Positions 51,562-61,395 of a stretch of DNA of 64,000 bases are shown here, piece by piece. The notes below the pieces were generated by a model, which saw nothing but the letters and a program-made list of their open reading frames with translations, had not been told where the DNA came from and searched no databases. This DNA comes from Microbacterium arborescens. GTDB taxonomy: Bacteria > Actinomycetota > Actinomycetes > Actinomycetales > Microbacteriaceae. The DNA lies in the NCBI GenBank assembly GCA_003339645.1, contig QNUV01000041.1:248001-312000 (forward strand). Reading direction: 5' to 3'. Position 1 is the stretch's first letter. The number at the start of each line of letters is the position of its first letter. The translations under genes and the position numbers were made by a program.

Positions 51562-52521
51562 ATGACGAACGACGACATCCACACCCCCGTCCTGCTCGAC
51601 CGCTGCGTCGAGATGCTCGCCCCCGCCCTGCAGCGCGAGGGCGCCGTCGTCGTCGATGCCACCGAGGGCATGGGCGGTCACTCCGAGGCGCTTCTCGAGA
51701 GGTTCCCGGGCGTGCGGCTGGTCGGGCTCGACCGCGACACCGACGCACTCCGCATCGCGGGGGAGCGCCTCGCCCGGTTCGGCGAACGCGTCGCCCTCGT
51801 GCACACCGTGTACGACGGTATCCGCGAGGCGCTCGACTCCCTCGGCATCCGCCGCGTCGACGGCATCCTGTTCGACCTGGGCGTGTCATCGCTGCAGCTC
51901 GACGAAGCGGACCGCGGATTCGCGTACGCGCAGGACGCGCCCCTCGACATGCGGATGGATCAGACCGCGGGAACGACCGCAGCCGACATCCTCGCGACAT
52001 ACAGCGAGGGCAACCTGCGTCGCATCTTCGAGCGCTACGGCGAGGAGAAGCTGGCCGGGCGGTACGCGCGAGCGATCATCGAAGCCCGCGGCCGTGCTCC
52101 GCTCACCCGTTCCGGCGAGCTCGTCGACGTGCTCATCGCCGCGACGCCGGTCGCCGTGCAGCGCGATCGTGCGGGACACCCCGCCAAGCGCGTGTTCCAG
52201 GCGCTGCGCATCGAGGTGAACGCCGAGCTGGCGGTGCTCGAGCGCGCGCTTCCCGCCGCGCTCGAGGCCCTCGCCGTGGGCGGACGCATCGTCGTGATGT
52301 CCTACCAGTCGCTCGAGGACCGCGCGGTCAAGCGCGTGCTGGCCGAGGCATCGTCCTCGACCGCGCCCAGCGGTCTGCCGGTCGAGCTCCCCGAGCACGC
52401 GCCGCGGTTCCGACTGCTGGTCCGAGGCGCGGAGCTGGCATCCGAGGAAGAACGTGAACGCAATCCCCGCGCGACGCCGGTTCGGCTGCGCGCGGCGGAA
52501 CGGATGAGGGAGGCCTCGTGA
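51562..52521 (+). CDS. rsmH: 16S rRNA m4C1402 methyltransferase
   Basis: The product is 319 residues. It starts [19 protein letters not shown], with the SAM-binding motif [19 protein letters not shown], then [20 protein letters not shown] and PLDMRMDQ. These are typical RsmH blocks. It methylates N4 of C1402 in the ribosomal P site. The ATG at 51562 matches family starts, although a purine-rich site lies about 25 nt upstream and an in-frame GTG at 51508 cannot be excluded. ftsL overlaps its stop. Confidence 0.94.
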   Translation: MTNDDIHTPVLLDRCVEMLAPALQREGAVVVDATEGMGGHSEALLERFPGVRLVGLDRDTDALRIAGERLARFGERVALVHTVYDGIREALDSLGIRRVDGILFDLGVSSLQLDEADRGFAYAQDAPLDMRMDQTAGTTAADILATYSEGNLRRIFERYGEEKLAGRYARAIIEARGRAPLTRSGELVDVLIAATPVAVQRDRAGHPAKRVFQALRIEVNAELAVLERALPAALEALAVGGRIVVMSYQSLEDRAVKRVLAEASSSTAPSGLPVELPEHAPRFRLLVRGAELASEEERERNPRATPVRLRAAERMREAS

Positions 52522-53138
52522 CCGCCGACAACACCGCCCGCATCCCCTCACCGCTCGGCGACGACTTCTTCGCGAGCGTCCCCGGCCGGCTCCCGCGCGA
52601 GGGTGAGCGCGAACGCCAGCGCGATCTGCGGCTGGTCACCGGCGCCGCGCGCCGCCGCCGCCCCCGCATGCTCTACGGCATCATCGCCGTGTCGGGTGCC
52701 GTTCTCATCGGTGCAGTCCAGATGGGGCTGTCGATCCTCACCACGCAGACCTCATACGAGATCTCGGCGCTCTCGCAGCAGCAGCGTCAGCTCACCTGGC
52801 AGAAGCAGATCATCCAGGATGACCTCGCCGGGCTCGCCTCGCCCCAGTACCTCGCGGCGAATGCGACGGCACTGGGTATGGTCATCGCCGAATCGCCGAG
52901 CTACTTGCGGCTCAGCGACGGCGCGGTGCTGGGCTCGGCGAGTGCGGCCGGATCGCACTCGAACGTCGACGCCCTCGGTCGCGCCGCCGTGGCGAACTCG
53001 CTCGTCGCCGGGGTTCCGCTGGTGACCGACCCCGCCGCGAGCCTCGAGAGCGGCACGAGCACGGACGAGCTGGTGGGCGCCGATCATGCGACACCCCCGC
53101 CCATCGCAGACGGATTGCCCGCCCCGAGCACACACTGA
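52518..53138 (+). CDS. ftsL: FtsL-like bitopic division protein
   Basis: The product is 206 residues. A basic cytoplasmic part of about 50 residues leads to one membrane helix ([20 protein letters not shown], about 53-72). The periplasmic coiled-coil-like stretch [20 protein letters not shown] follows, then a variable tail. The size, topology and position between rsmH and ftsI identify FtsL, which with FtsB and FtsQ activates septal synthesis. Sequence identity within the family is low, so the call rests on context. The GTG overlaps the rsmH stop. Confidence 0.82.
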   Translation: MTADNTARIPSPLGDDFFASVPGRLPREGERERQRDLRLVTGAARRRRPRMLYGIIAVSGAVLIGAVQMGLSILTTQTSYEISALSQQQRQLTWQKQIIQDDLAGLASPQYLAANATALGMVIAESPSYLRLSDGAVLGSASAAGSHSNVDALGRAAVANSLVAGVPLVTDPAASLESGTSTDELVGADHATPPPIADGLPAPSTH

Positions 53139-53143
53139 GAACC

Positions 53144-54937
53144 ATGACGACACGAGCCACCCGCAGTCCGCGCCGCCGTACGGTCGTCGCACTCCTCGTC
53201 GTCCTGATCGTCGTCGTCTCGTTCATCGTCCGGCTCGTCGACATCCAGGTCGTGAATGCCGACGAGCACGAGGCGGACGCACGCAACCTCGCGATGGAGG
53301 CCGGGACCGACCTGTTCGGCACGCGCGGCGACATCACCGACGCCAACGGCGCGACGCTGGCCACGACGACCTCCGTCTACGACGCGAAGATCGACCCGAA
53401 GCTGGCGGTCGAGGGAATCAAGCGCAAGAGCGACGACGGACAGACCATCACGGTCACGTGGCCCGAGCTGGCAGCCGAGATCGCCGCTGTCACCGGGCAG
53501 GACGCCGCCGAGGTCGAGAGCATCGTCACGACCGCTGTCGCCGCCGACCCGGACTCGCGTTTCGCCTACCTCGAGCGGGGGATCTCGACCGAGCAGTACC
53601 GTGCCCTCGCCGACCTCAAGCTGCCCTTCGTCGGCTTCGACCAGCACCCGCATCGCACGTACCCCGACGGTGCCGTCGCGGGCAACGTCATCGGCTTCGT
53701 CGGCTCGGACGAGACGCCTCTCGAGGGGATGGAAGCCCTGCAGAACTCGTGTCTGCAGAGCAGCGACGGAAAGATCCGCTACATGCGGGGTCTCGACGGC
53801 GTCGTCATCCCCGGCACCGAGGTCGAGGATCCGGCACCGGTCAACGGCGGAACGCTGCAGCTCACGATCGATCGCGACCTGCAGTGGTACATGCAGCAGC
53901 TGATCGCCGAGCAGACCCAGAATCTCGGGGCGGAGAGCGGGTCGATCCTCGTCGTGGAGGTCGCAACCGGCAAGATCCGCGCCGCCGCCGAATATCCCAG
54001 CGTCGACCTCAACGACATCGCGGCATCCGATCCCGCGGACCGGGGCAGCCGCCTCTTCCGCGACTCGTACGAGCCGGGCTCGACGTTCAAGCCCGTCACG
54101 GCGGCGACCGCGATCGAGGCGGCCGGCCTGACGCCGCTCTCCACCGCATGGTCACCCGACCGGATGGAGTTCCCCAACGGCGCCGTCGTCAACGACTCGG
54201 AGCACCACGAAGCCCAGAACCTGACCCTCACCGGAGGACTCGTCACCTCGTCGAACGTCGCTCTGTCGCAGTTCGGCTCGCAGGTCGACCCGGAGACCCG
54301 GCTCGAGTACCTGAAGAAGTTCGGTGTCGGTGAGGGAACGGCGCTCAACTGGTCGGGGGAGCCGAAGGGCACCTACATCCCGACCGACCAGTGGGACAAT
54401 CAGACCTACTACACGACGACGTTCGGTCAGGCGTTCACCGTCACGGCTCCGCAGGTGGCATCGGTCTACCAGACGATCGCCAACGGCGGTGTGCGTGAGC
54501 CGCTGAGCCTCGTCGAGTCCTGCACGGCGTCCGACGGCACGGTCACCAAGCCCGATCTGCCGGAGCCGGTGCGCGTCATCAAAGAGAGCACCGCGACCCA
54601 GGTCAGCGAGATGCTCGAGAACGTCTTCGCTCAGGGCACGCTCGCCGATGACATCGCGATCCCCGGATACCGGATGGCGGGCAAGACCGGTACCGCTCAG
54701 AAGGTCGACCCGAACACCGGTGCATATAAGGACAACCTGTACTACACGTCGCTGGTCGGCTACGCACCCGCCGACGATCCGAAGTATGTTGTCCTGACGG
54801 CATTCGACGAGCCGAAGACCCTGCGTCTGTCGGCAGCCAACCGGCCGGCGTTCCAGAAGGCCATGACCCAGGTGCTCAAGCACTACCGGATCATGCCGTC
54901 CGACTCGCAGACGCCACTGCTCCCCGTGACCCAGTGA
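53144..54937 (+). CDS. ftsI: FtsI, septal peptidoglycan transpeptidase (PBP class B)
   Basis: The product is 597 residues. A membrane anchor (about 13-32) is followed by the PBP dimerisation domain (FGTRGDITDANGATLATTTS). The transpeptidase domain has the active Ser S313 in YEPGSTFKPVT, the SxN motif TSSNVALSQ and KTGTAQK. It crosslinks septal peptidoglycan together with FtsW. It starts 5 nt after the ftsL stop. No C-terminal PASTA repeats are present. Confidence 0.95.
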   Translation: MTTRATRSPRRRTVVALLVVLIVVVSFIVRLVDIQVVNADEHEADARNLAMEAGTDLFGTRGDITDANGATLATTTSVYDAKIDPKLAVEGIKRKSDDGQTITVTWPELAAEIAAVTGQDAAEVESIVTTAVAADPDSRFAYLERGISTEQYRALADLKLPFVGFDQHPHRTYPDGAVAGNVIGFVGSDETPLEGMEALQNSCLQSSDGKIRYMRGLDGVVIPGTEVEDPAPVNGGTLQLTIDRDLQWYMQQLIAEQTQNLGAESGSILVVEVATGKIRAAAEYPSVDLNDIAASDPADRGSRLFRDSYEPGSTFKPVTAATAIEAAGLTPLSTAWSPDRMEFPNGAVVNDSEHHEAQNLTLTGGLVTSSNVALSQFGSQVDPETRLEYLKKFGVGEGTALNWSGEPKGTYIPTDQWDNQTYYTTTFGQAFTVTAPQVASVYQTIANGGVREPLSLVESCTASDGTVTKPDLPEPVRVIKESTATQVSEMLENVFAQGTLADDIAIPGYRMAGKTGTAQKVDPNTGAYKDNLYYTSLVGYAPADDPKYVVLTAFDEPKTLRLSAANRPAFQKAMTQVLKHYRIMPSDSQTPLLPVTQ

Positions 54938-54965
54938 TGCGCGTGAGCGCGTCCGAGGATTGAAC

Positions 54966-56378
54966 ATGATCTCCCTTCCGTTGTCCGATATCGCCCGGAT
55001 GATCTCCGGCACCCTCCACGTCGCCGGCGGCGACTCTCCCGACACCCGAGTCGGGGGGACGGTCGACACGGACTCGCGGAACATCGGCCCGGGCGACGTC
55101 TTCGTGGCCAAGCCGGGCGAGGCCACCGACGGCCATCTCTTCGTGCCGGCGGCCGCCGAAGCCGGAGCCGCGCTCGCGATCGTCGAGCACCTCGTCGATG
55201 CCGACATCACGCAGATCGTCGTCGCCGACGCGGTGACGGCACTGGCCGACCTCGCTCGCGAGGTGGTCGGACGCGTGCGCGCGACGGGTGATCTCCGTGT
55301 CGTGGGGATCACCGGCTCCAACGGCAAGACCACGACGAAGAACCTCCTCGCGCGCATCCTCGAGGGCGAGGGACCGACGGTCGCGCCGCGGGCATCGTTC
55401 AACAACTCCGTGGGTGCTCCCTTGACCATGCTCCGCGTCGCCGACGACACCCGCTACCTCGTCAGCGAGTTCGGTGCCGACGGCTCGGGTCAGATCAGGC
55501 GTCTTGCGGGCCTCGTGACCCCGGACGTCGGGGTGGTGCTCATGGTCGGCATGGCCCACGCCGGCGGCTTCGGCGGCGTCGAGGCGACGCTGAAGGCCAA
55601 GACCGAGCTGGTCGAGGCGGTCCGCCCCGGCGGCGTGGCCGTCCTCAACGCCGACGACGCGCGCGTCGCGACGATGGCGGCAGTCGCCGAAGCGCGCGGC
55701 GTGCGCGTCCGCTGGTTCGGACGGGGCGCCGCAGCCGAGGTGCGAGCGGACGACGTCGAGGTGGACGCGTCGGGGACGACCTGCGTCGTCGTCGTCGGAG
55801 GTCAGCGCATGCCGTTGCGGCTCCGGGTGCTCGGCGAGCACCACGTCATGAACGCGCTGGCTGCCATCACCGCCGCTCTCGAGCTGGGTGTCGCGCTCGA
55901 GGATGCCGTCGAGCGACTCGAGACCGTCGAGATCGCCGAACGCTGGCGGATGCAGCCGCTCGGGTCGGACTCGGTGCGGATCATCAACGACGCCTACAAC
56001 GCGAGCCCCGACTCGATGGCCGCAGCGCTGCGCACCCTCGCGCAGATCACGCAGCCGGGCGAGCGCAAGGTCGCGGTGCTGGGCGCGATGAGCGAGCTCG
56101 GCGAGTTCGCGGGCGATGAGCACGACCGGGTCGGCCTGCAGGCGGTCCGTCTGCGGATCGAGCGGATCGTCGTCGTCGGCGCCGAAGCGCGTCGGCTCTA
56201 CCTCGCCGCCGTCGGCGAGGGGTCTTGGGACGGCGAGGCGGTGTTCTTCGCGGACGCCGACGCCGCCTACGACTACCTGATCGAGGAGCTGCGCGCCGGT
56301 GACCGCGTGCTCGTGAAGTCGTCGAACTCCGCCGGACTGCGGCACCTCGGTGATCGTCTGGGAGAATTCTTCTCGTGA
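54966..56378 (+). CDS. murF: UDP-MurNAc-tripeptide:D-Ala-D-Ala ligase
   Basis: The product is 470 residues. The MurF/MurE N-terminal domain (DTDSRNIGPGDVFVAKPG) is followed by the ATP site GITGSNGKTTTKN and the central DDTRYLVSEFGADGSGQIR. The C-terminal domain has NDAYNASPDSMAAALRTL. It adds D-Ala-D-Ala to complete the cytoplasmic pentapeptide. GAGGA precedes the ATG. murE is not found between ftsI and murF, where it usually sits, so it must be elsewhere in this genome. The mraY GTG overlaps the end. Confidence 0.95.
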   Translation: MISLPLSDIARMISGTLHVAGGDSPDTRVGGTVDTDSRNIGPGDVFVAKPGEATDGHLFVPAAAEAGAALAIVEHLVDADITQIVVADAVTALADLAREVVGRVRATGDLRVVGITGSNGKTTTKNLLARILEGEGPTVAPRASFNNSVGAPLTMLRVADDTRYLVSEFGADGSGQIRRLAGLVTPDVGVVLMVGMAHAGGFGGVEATLKAKTELVEAVRPGGVAVLNADDARVATMAAVAEARGVRVRWFGRGAAAEVRADDVEVDASGTTCVVVVGGQRMPLRLRVLGEHHVMNALAAITAALELGVALEDAVERLETVEIAERWRMQPLGSDSVRIINDAYNASPDSMAAALRTLAQITQPGERKVAVLGAMSELGEFAGDEHDRVGLQAVRLRIERIVVVGAEARRLYLAAVGEGSWDGEAVFFADADAAYDYLIEELRAGDRVLVKSSNSAGLRHLGDRLGEFFS

Positions 56379-57484
56379 GATCCCTGCTGACGGCCGCGAC
56401 GATCTCCCTCGCGTTCACACTCTTCCTGACCCCCCTGTTCATCCGGCTCTTCGAGAAGCTGGGCTGGGGTCAGGTCATCCGCACGCCCGACGACGCGACC
56501 AACCCGAGCCACCACGCCAAGCGCGGGACGCCCACGATGGGCGGCATCATCTTCATCATCGGCACGATCGTCGGCTACCTCGTCGGCACGCTGACCGGTG
56601 GCGCGCCCCCGTCGATGTCGGGTCTGCTCGTCATCTGGATGATGGTCGGGCTGGGAATCGTCGGATTCATCGACGACTACATGAAGGTCCGCTCGCAGCG
56701 AAGCCTCGGGCTCTCCGGATGGCGGAAGGTCGCCGGACAGGTCATCGTGGCCGTCTCGTTCGGAGTCCTCGCCCTGCTCGTGCCCAACGACGGCGGTGAG
56801 CCGGTCGGGCGCCCCTTCATCTCGCTGTTCCGCGACATCGACTGGCTGTCGTTCATGGCGCTGGGCGGTGTCGCCGGCTGGCTCCTGTACCTCGCGTGGA
56901 TCTCCTTCCAAGCCGTCGCGTGGTCCAACGCCACCAACCTGACCGATGGTCTCGACGGGCTCGCGACCGGCGCGGGCATCTTCACGGTGTCCGCGTACAG
57001 TCTCGTGACGTTCTGGCAGTTCCAGCAGCGGTGCGCCAGCGGGGCGCTCGTGCCGGCATACGAGGCCGCGTGCTACACGACGAACGATCCGATGGACCTC
57101 ACGATCATCTCTGCGTCCTTCGTGGGCGCGCTCGTCGGGTTCCTCTGGTGGAACGCGCCGAAGGCCAAGATCTTCATGGGCGACGTCGGATCGATGGCGA
57201 TCGGCGGCGTCATCGTCGCCATGGCCGTGCTCTCGCGCACCGAGCTGCTCGCGGTCATCATCGCCGGCGTCTTCATCATCGCCCCCGGCTCGGTGATCCT
57301 CCAGCGGTACTACTTCAAGGCGACCGGCGGTAAGCGCCTCTTCCTCATGAGCCCGTTCCACCACCATCTCGAGATGCGCGGGTGGCCCGAGGTGACGATC
57401 GTCGTGCGGATGTGGATCATCGCCGGGATGCTCGCCGTCGGCGGCGTCGGTCTCTTCTACGTGGCCTGGCTGGCGGCGGTATGA
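56375..57484 (+). CDS. mraY: phospho-MurNAc-pentapeptide transferase
   Basis: The product is 369 residues with ten predicted membrane helices. The family motifs are KRGTPTMGGIIFI, FIDDYMKV (catalytic Asp pair region), NATNLTDGLDGLATG and PFHHHLEMRGWPE. It attaches phospho-MurNAc-pentapeptide to undecaprenyl phosphate, giving lipid I. The GTG overlaps murF and the stop overlaps murD, so translation is coupled throughout. Confidence 0.96.
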   Translation: MRSLLTAATISLAFTLFLTPLFIRLFEKLGWGQVIRTPDDATNPSHHAKRGTPTMGGIIFIIGTIVGYLVGTLTGGAPPSMSGLLVIWMMVGLGIVGFIDDYMKVRSQRSLGLSGWRKVAGQVIVAVSFGVLALLVPNDGGEPVGRPFISLFRDIDWLSFMALGGVAGWLLYLAWISFQAVAWSNATNLTDGLDGLATGAGIFTVSAYSLVTFWQFQQRCASGALVPAYEAACYTTNDPMDLTIISASFVGALVGFLWWNAPKAKIFMGDVGSMAIGGVIVAMAVLSRTELLAVIIAGVFIIAPGSVILQRYYFKATGGKRLFLMSPFHHHLEMRGWPEVTIVVRMWIIAGMLAVGGVGLFYVAWLAAV

Positions 57485-59028
57485 CCGCGCGTCTGCACGA
57501 TCTGACGAGCTGGAACGCCGACTGGCGCGGCCTCCGCGTCGTGGTCCTCGGACTCTCGGTCACTGGTTTCTCGGTGGCCGACACCCTCGCCGAACTCGGC
57601 GCTGACGTCCTCGTGGCGACAGAGGGAGCGGATGCCGAATACGCGCGGCTCCTGCCGGTCATCGGCGTCGCGCTGCACGATGGCTCGCTGCAGAGCGTCC
57701 CTGACGCGGTGGCGGCTCACGCGCCCGACGTCGTCGTCGCCTCGCCGGGGTTCCCGCCGCATCATCCCGTCATCCGATGGGCGCGCGAGAGCGGCATCGC
57801 CGTGTGGGGCGACATCGAATTGGCATGGCGCGTGCGCGACAAGGTCGTCCGCCCCGACGGACGCCCAGCCGACTGGGTGCTCATCACGGGTACGAACGGC
57901 AAGACCACCACGACGCAGCTCACGGCCGCGATGCTCGCCGCCGGGGGATTGCGTGCCGCGCCCTGCGGCAACATCGGCGTGCCGGTGCTCGACGCGGTCC
58001 GCGATCCGGGAGGTTTCGACGTCCTGGTCGTCGAGGTGTCGAGTCACCAGCTCTGGTACCTGGGACTGGCCGAAGGCCCCGATCGGCTCTCGCCGCACGC
58101 GAGCGTCTGCCTGAACCTGGCGGACGACCATCTCGAGTGGCACGGCTCGTTCGCCGCCTATCGCGACGCCAAGGCCGTGGTGTACGAGAACACCCGCGTC
58201 GCCTGCGTCTACAACAAGGCAGATGTCGCCACGCGTGAGATGGTCGAGGAGGCCGAGGTCGTCGAGGGCTGCCGCGCCATCGGCTTCGACCTGGGCGTGC
58301 CCGGCCCGAGCGATCTCGGCGTCGTCGACGGCATCCTCGTCGACCGCGCCTTCCACGAGGATCGGCGCGCTTCGGCTCTCGAACTGACGACGGTCGCCGA
58401 GCTCGCGGCGCGAGACCTCGCGGCTCCGCACATCGTCGCGAACATCCTGGCCGCTGCCGCGCTCGCACGATCCCTGGACGTCGAGCCGGCCGCCATCCGC
58501 GCCGCCGTCCTGGCGTTCCGCCTCGATCCCCACCGGATCGAAGTCGTCGCCCGGGTGGCGGGCGTGACCTGGGTCGACGACTCCAAGGCGACCAACCCGC
58601 ACGCCGCGGCGTCGTCGCTTGCCGCCTTCCCGGGCGCGATCTGGGTCGTGGGCGGCCTTCTCAAGGGTGTCGACATCTCCGCGCTCGTCGCCGGGCGCGG
58701 CGCGGCGACGAAGGCCGCCATCGTCATCGGTGAGGACCGCACGGCCGTGCTCGCCGCGTTCGCGCGACACGCCCCGGCGGTTCCGGTGATCGAGGTCGAG
58801 GCGACTCAGACTGAGGATGTCATGGCACGGGTCGTCGAACTGGCGGCCGAGGTCGCGGGTGCCGGAGACGTCGTCCTCCTCGCTCCCGCAGCCGCCTCGT
58901 TCGATCAGTTCGCCTCCTACGCAGACCGCGGTCGCCGCTTCGCGGACGCCGTGCGCGAACGGATCGGAAGGGGAGACGGTGACCACGACGCCGAGCCGCC
59001 CGACGCCGCCACCGACGAACCTCGCTGA
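57481..59028 (+). CDS. murD: UDP-MurNAc-L-alanine:D-glutamate ligase
   Basis: The product is 515 residues. The UDP-binding N-domain (VVVLGLSVTGFSVADTLAEL) is followed by the ATP site LITGTNGKTTTTQL, the Mur-ligase Glu/His region EVSSHQLWYL and the C-domain WVDDSKATNPHAAASSLAAF. It adds D-Glu to UDP-MurNAc-L-Ala. The ATG overlaps the mraY stop (ATGA). The 3' end overlaps ftsW by 50 nt in another frame, a large overlap that includes a poorly conserved acidic tail. Confidence 0.95.
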   Translation: MTARLHDLTSWNADWRGLRVVVLGLSVTGFSVADTLAELGADVLVATEGADAEYARLLPVIGVALHDGSLQSVPDAVAAHAPDVVVASPGFPPHHPVIRWARESGIAVWGDIELAWRVRDKVVRPDGRPADWVLITGTNGKTTTTQLTAAMLAAGGLRAAPCGNIGVPVLDAVRDPGGFDVLVVEVSSHQLWYLGLAEGPDRLSPHASVCLNLADDHLEWHGSFAAYRDAKAVVYENTRVACVYNKADVATREMVEEAEVVEGCRAIGFDLGVPGPSDLGVVDGILVDRAFHEDRRASALELTTVAELAARDLAAPHIVANILAAAALARSLDVEPAAIRAAVLAFRLDPHRIEVVARVAGVTWVDDSKATNPHAAASSLAAFPGAIWVVGGLLKGVDISALVAGRGAATKAAIVIGEDRTAVLAAFARHAPAVPVIEVEATQTEDVMARVVELAAEVAGAGDVVLLAPAAASFDQFASYADRGRRFADAVRERIGRGDGDHDAEPPDAATDEPR

Positions 59029-60262
59029 CGACGGCCCGGCGCGCAGCGGGTTCGCCGCACGCGTGTCACTGGGGCGCGTCTTCGCCCCGGTCCCCAGCGA
59101 GTTCCTGCTGCTCGCGTCGACCGCTCTCATCCTGACCGGCTTCGGTCTCGTGATGGTCCTCTCGGCCACGATGGCGACGGCGAACGCGAGTCCGTTCGAG
59201 ACGGTTCTCAAGCAGGCGGTTTTCGCGCTCCTCGGCATCCCGCTCATGTTCATCGCGGGCCGGATGCCGCTGCGGTTCTGGAAGCGCATCGCGTGGCCGG
59301 CGCTCGGCCTCGGCATCGCGTTGCAGCTGCTCGTCTTCGTCCCGGGCCTGGGCGTCCACAACGACGGGAACACGAACTGGATCTCCCTGTTCGGGTTCCA
59401 GGCGCAGCCGTCGGAGTTCCTCAAGCTCGCGCTCGCGATCTGGCTGGGGTTCGTGCTGTACCGCAAGCAGACGCTCCTGTCGAAGTGGCAGCACGTGTTC
59501 ATACCGGTGGTGCCCGTCGGCACGCTCGTGATCGGCACCGTCATGGGCGGACACGACCTGGGGACGGCGATGATCCTCATGGCGATACTTCTCGGCTGCC
59601 TCTTCTTCTCCGGCGTCAAGCTGCGCCTGTTCGTGATCCCCCTGATCCTCGTCGTGGCGGCCGCCGCGGTGTTCGCGGTGACGAGCCCCAACCGCATGGC
59701 TCGCATCATGAGCTTCCTCAACGTCGATTCGACCGACTGCTACTTCGCCGACGCGGGCTCGTGCTACCAGCCGCTCCACGGCGTCTGGGCCCTCGCGAGC
59801 GGTGGGATCTTCGGGCTCGGTCTGGGCAACTCCCGCGAGAAGTACCAGTGGCTGCCGGCCGCGGCGAACGACTACATCTTCGCGATCGTGGGGGAGGAGC
59901 TCGGGCTCATCGGCTGCGCCGTCGTGCTCGGTCTGTTCGCCCTCTACGCCGTCGGCGCCTTCCACATCATCCGAAAGACCAACGACCCGTTCGTGCGCAT
60001 CGTCGCGGGCGGCATCACGATCTGGATCGTGGGCCAGGCTCTCATCAACATCGGCGTCGTGCTGCGCGTCTTCCCGGTCCTCGGCGTCCCGCTGCCGTTC
60101 ATGTCTCAGGGCGGCACCTCGCTCGTCTCCGGACTGCTCGCCACGGGAGTGCTGCTGTCGTTCGCGCGAACGCTGCCGGTGCGCGTGCCCGCGCTCGACG
60201 TGGCCTCGGGGGCGCGCCCGGCGCGGCCGGTGCCCGCTCGGGCAGGGTCCGCCCGCCGGTAG
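58979..60262 (+). CDS. ftsW: FtsW, septal glycosyltransferase of the SEDS family
   Basis: The product is 427 residues with about ten membrane helices. The SEDS blocks PGLGVHNDGNTNWISLFG, FQAQPSEFLKLALAIWLGF, PNRMARIMSFLN and the late FPVLGVPLPFMSQGGTSLVS are present. It polymerises lipid II glycan strands with FtsI. The GTG at 58979 has GGGGAGAC upstream and lies inside the murD 3' end. A disulfide-like pair (TDCYFADAGSCYQP) is visible in a large extracellular loop. Confidence 0.94.
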   Translation: MTTTPSRPTPPPTNLADDGPARSGFAARVSLGRVFAPVPSEFLLLASTALILTGFGLVMVLSATMATANASPFETVLKQAVFALLGIPLMFIAGRMPLRFWKRIAWPALGLGIALQLLVFVPGLGVHNDGNTNWISLFGFQAQPSEFLKLALAIWLGFVLYRKQTLLSKWQHVFIPVVPVGTLVIGTVMGGHDLGTAMILMAILLGCLFFSGVKLRLFVIPLILVVAAAAVFAVTSPNRMARIMSFLNVDSTDCYFADAGSCYQPLHGVWALASGGIFGLGLGNSREKYQWLPAAANDYIFAIVGEELGLIGCAVVLGLFALYAVGAFHIIRKTNDPFVRIVAGGITIWIVGQALINIGVVLRVFPVLGVPLPFMSQGGTSLVSGLLATGVLLSFARTLPVRVPALDVASGARPARPVPARAGSARR

Positions 60263-60265
60263 GCT
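60260..60265 (+). promoter_or_regulatory. possible internal -10 hexamer of murG
   Basis: TAGGCT lies 7 nt before the murG GTG and overlaps the ftsW stop codon. It may give an internal leaderless promoter in the cluster. Confidence 0.35.
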
Positions 60266-60272
60266 CGTTCCG

Positions 60273-61346
60273 GTGACCACCTACCTTCTGGCGGGCGGCG
60301 GAACAGCGGGACACGTGAACCCGTTGCTCTCCGTCGCCGACGAACTCCGCGCCCGACGTCCCGACGACACCGTTCTCGTGCTGGGTACGCGCGAGGGCCT
60401 CGAGTCGCGTCTGGTCCCCGAGCGCGGGTACGAACTCCTCATCGTCGACAAGGTGCCGTTCCCGCGTCGTCCGAACGGTGCCGCGGTCCGGTTCCCCGCC
60501 CGCTGGCTGCGGGCGGTCGCGCAGGTCCGCACCTACATCCGCGAACGCGGCGTCGACGTCGTCGCGGGATTCGGCGGCTACGCGGCCGCCCCGGCCTACG
60601 TCGCCGCACGCCGGGAGGGCGTTCCCTACGTCGTCCACGAGGCGAACGCGCGTCCCGGCCTCGCCAACGTCCTCGGAGCGCGGAAGGCCGCCGCGACCGG
60701 CACCGTGTTCGAAGGGACGCCGCTTCGCGGTGCTCAGGTGGTCGGGATGCCGCTCCGCCGCGAGATCGTCGACCTCGATCGCTCAGCGCGGCGCGACGAA
60801 GCCGCGGCCGCCTTCGGTCTCGACCCGGCGCGCCCGGTCGTCCTGGTCTTCGGCGGCTCGCTGGGGGCACGCCGGCTCAACGAGGCGCTCACGGGTTCGT
60901 GGCGGGACATCGTCGACGCCGGCTGGCAGGTGCTGCACGCCGCGGGGGAGCGCAACGAGGTGTCCGAGGCGCCGTCGCCCGACTACCGGGTCGTCCCGTA
61001 CCTCGATCGGATGGATCTCGCGTTCGCTCTCGCGGACGTCGTGGTCTCGCGTTCGGGGGCGGCGACCGTGAGCGAGGTCAGCGCGCTCGGCATACCGGCG
61101 GTTTACGTCCCCTATGCCGTGGGCAACGGCGAGCAGGCGCTGAACGCCGCGGGAGCGGTTCGAGCCGGTGCTGCGCGCATCATCGACGACGCCGACTTCA
61201 CGCCCGACCGCGTGCGCTCGGAGGTCGTTCCCCTGCTGAGAGACCGTGACGAGCTCGACCGGATGCGGCGCGCTGCCGCGTCGATCGGCATACGCGACGG
61301 GGCGGCCAACGTCGTGGAACTCCTCGACGCGGCGCAGCGACGCTGA
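60273..61346 (+). CDS. murG: MurG, lipid II-forming GlcNAc transferase
   Basis: The product is 357 residues of the GT-B fold. It starts TTYLLAGGGTAGHVNPLLSV (the Gly-rich lipid/phosphate loop), with GFGGYAAAPAYVAA, HEANARPGLAN, VFGGSLGARRLNEAL and the UDP-GlcNAc site SRSGAATVSEVSALGIPAV. It adds GlcNAc to lipid I. The GTG is 10 nt after the ftsW stop; no Shine-Dalgarno is evident. Confidence 0.95.
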   Translation: MTTYLLAGGGTAGHVNPLLSVADELRARRPDDTVLVLGTREGLESRLVPERGYELLIVDKVPFPRRPNGAAVRFPARWLRAVAQVRTYIRERGVDVVAGFGGYAAAPAYVAARREGVPYVVHEANARPGLANVLGARKAAATGTVFEGTPLRGAQVVGMPLRREIVDLDRSARRDEAAAAFGLDPARPVVLVFGGSLGARRLNEALTGSWRDIVDAGWQVLHAAGERNEVSEAPSPDYRVVPYLDRMDLAFALADVVVSRSGAATVSEVSALGIPAVYVPYAVGNGEQALNAAGAVRAGAARIIDDADFTPDRVRSEVVPLLRDRDELDRMRRAAASIGIRDGAANVVELLDAAQRR

Positions 61347-61380
61347 GGGCGTGGCGGGCGGTCCTCTCAGCCGGGCGACC

Positions 61381-61386
61381 TAGACT
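61381..61386 (+). promoter_or_regulatory. possible -10 hexamer of murC
   Basis: TAGACT lies 9 nt before the murC ATG, which would leave a leader of only a few nucleotides. Confidence 0.35.
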
Positions 61387-61395
61387 TGACGGGTC

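Noticed and set aside
53086-54333. 415-codon plus-strand frame overlapping ftsL and ftsI
   Set aside because: It is out of frame with ftsI, which has all penicillin-binding motifs; the alternative is Arg-rich without structure.
57457-59721. 754-codon open frame on the minus strand
   Set aside because: It is antisense to murD and ftsW with shadow-like composition and no recognisable motif.
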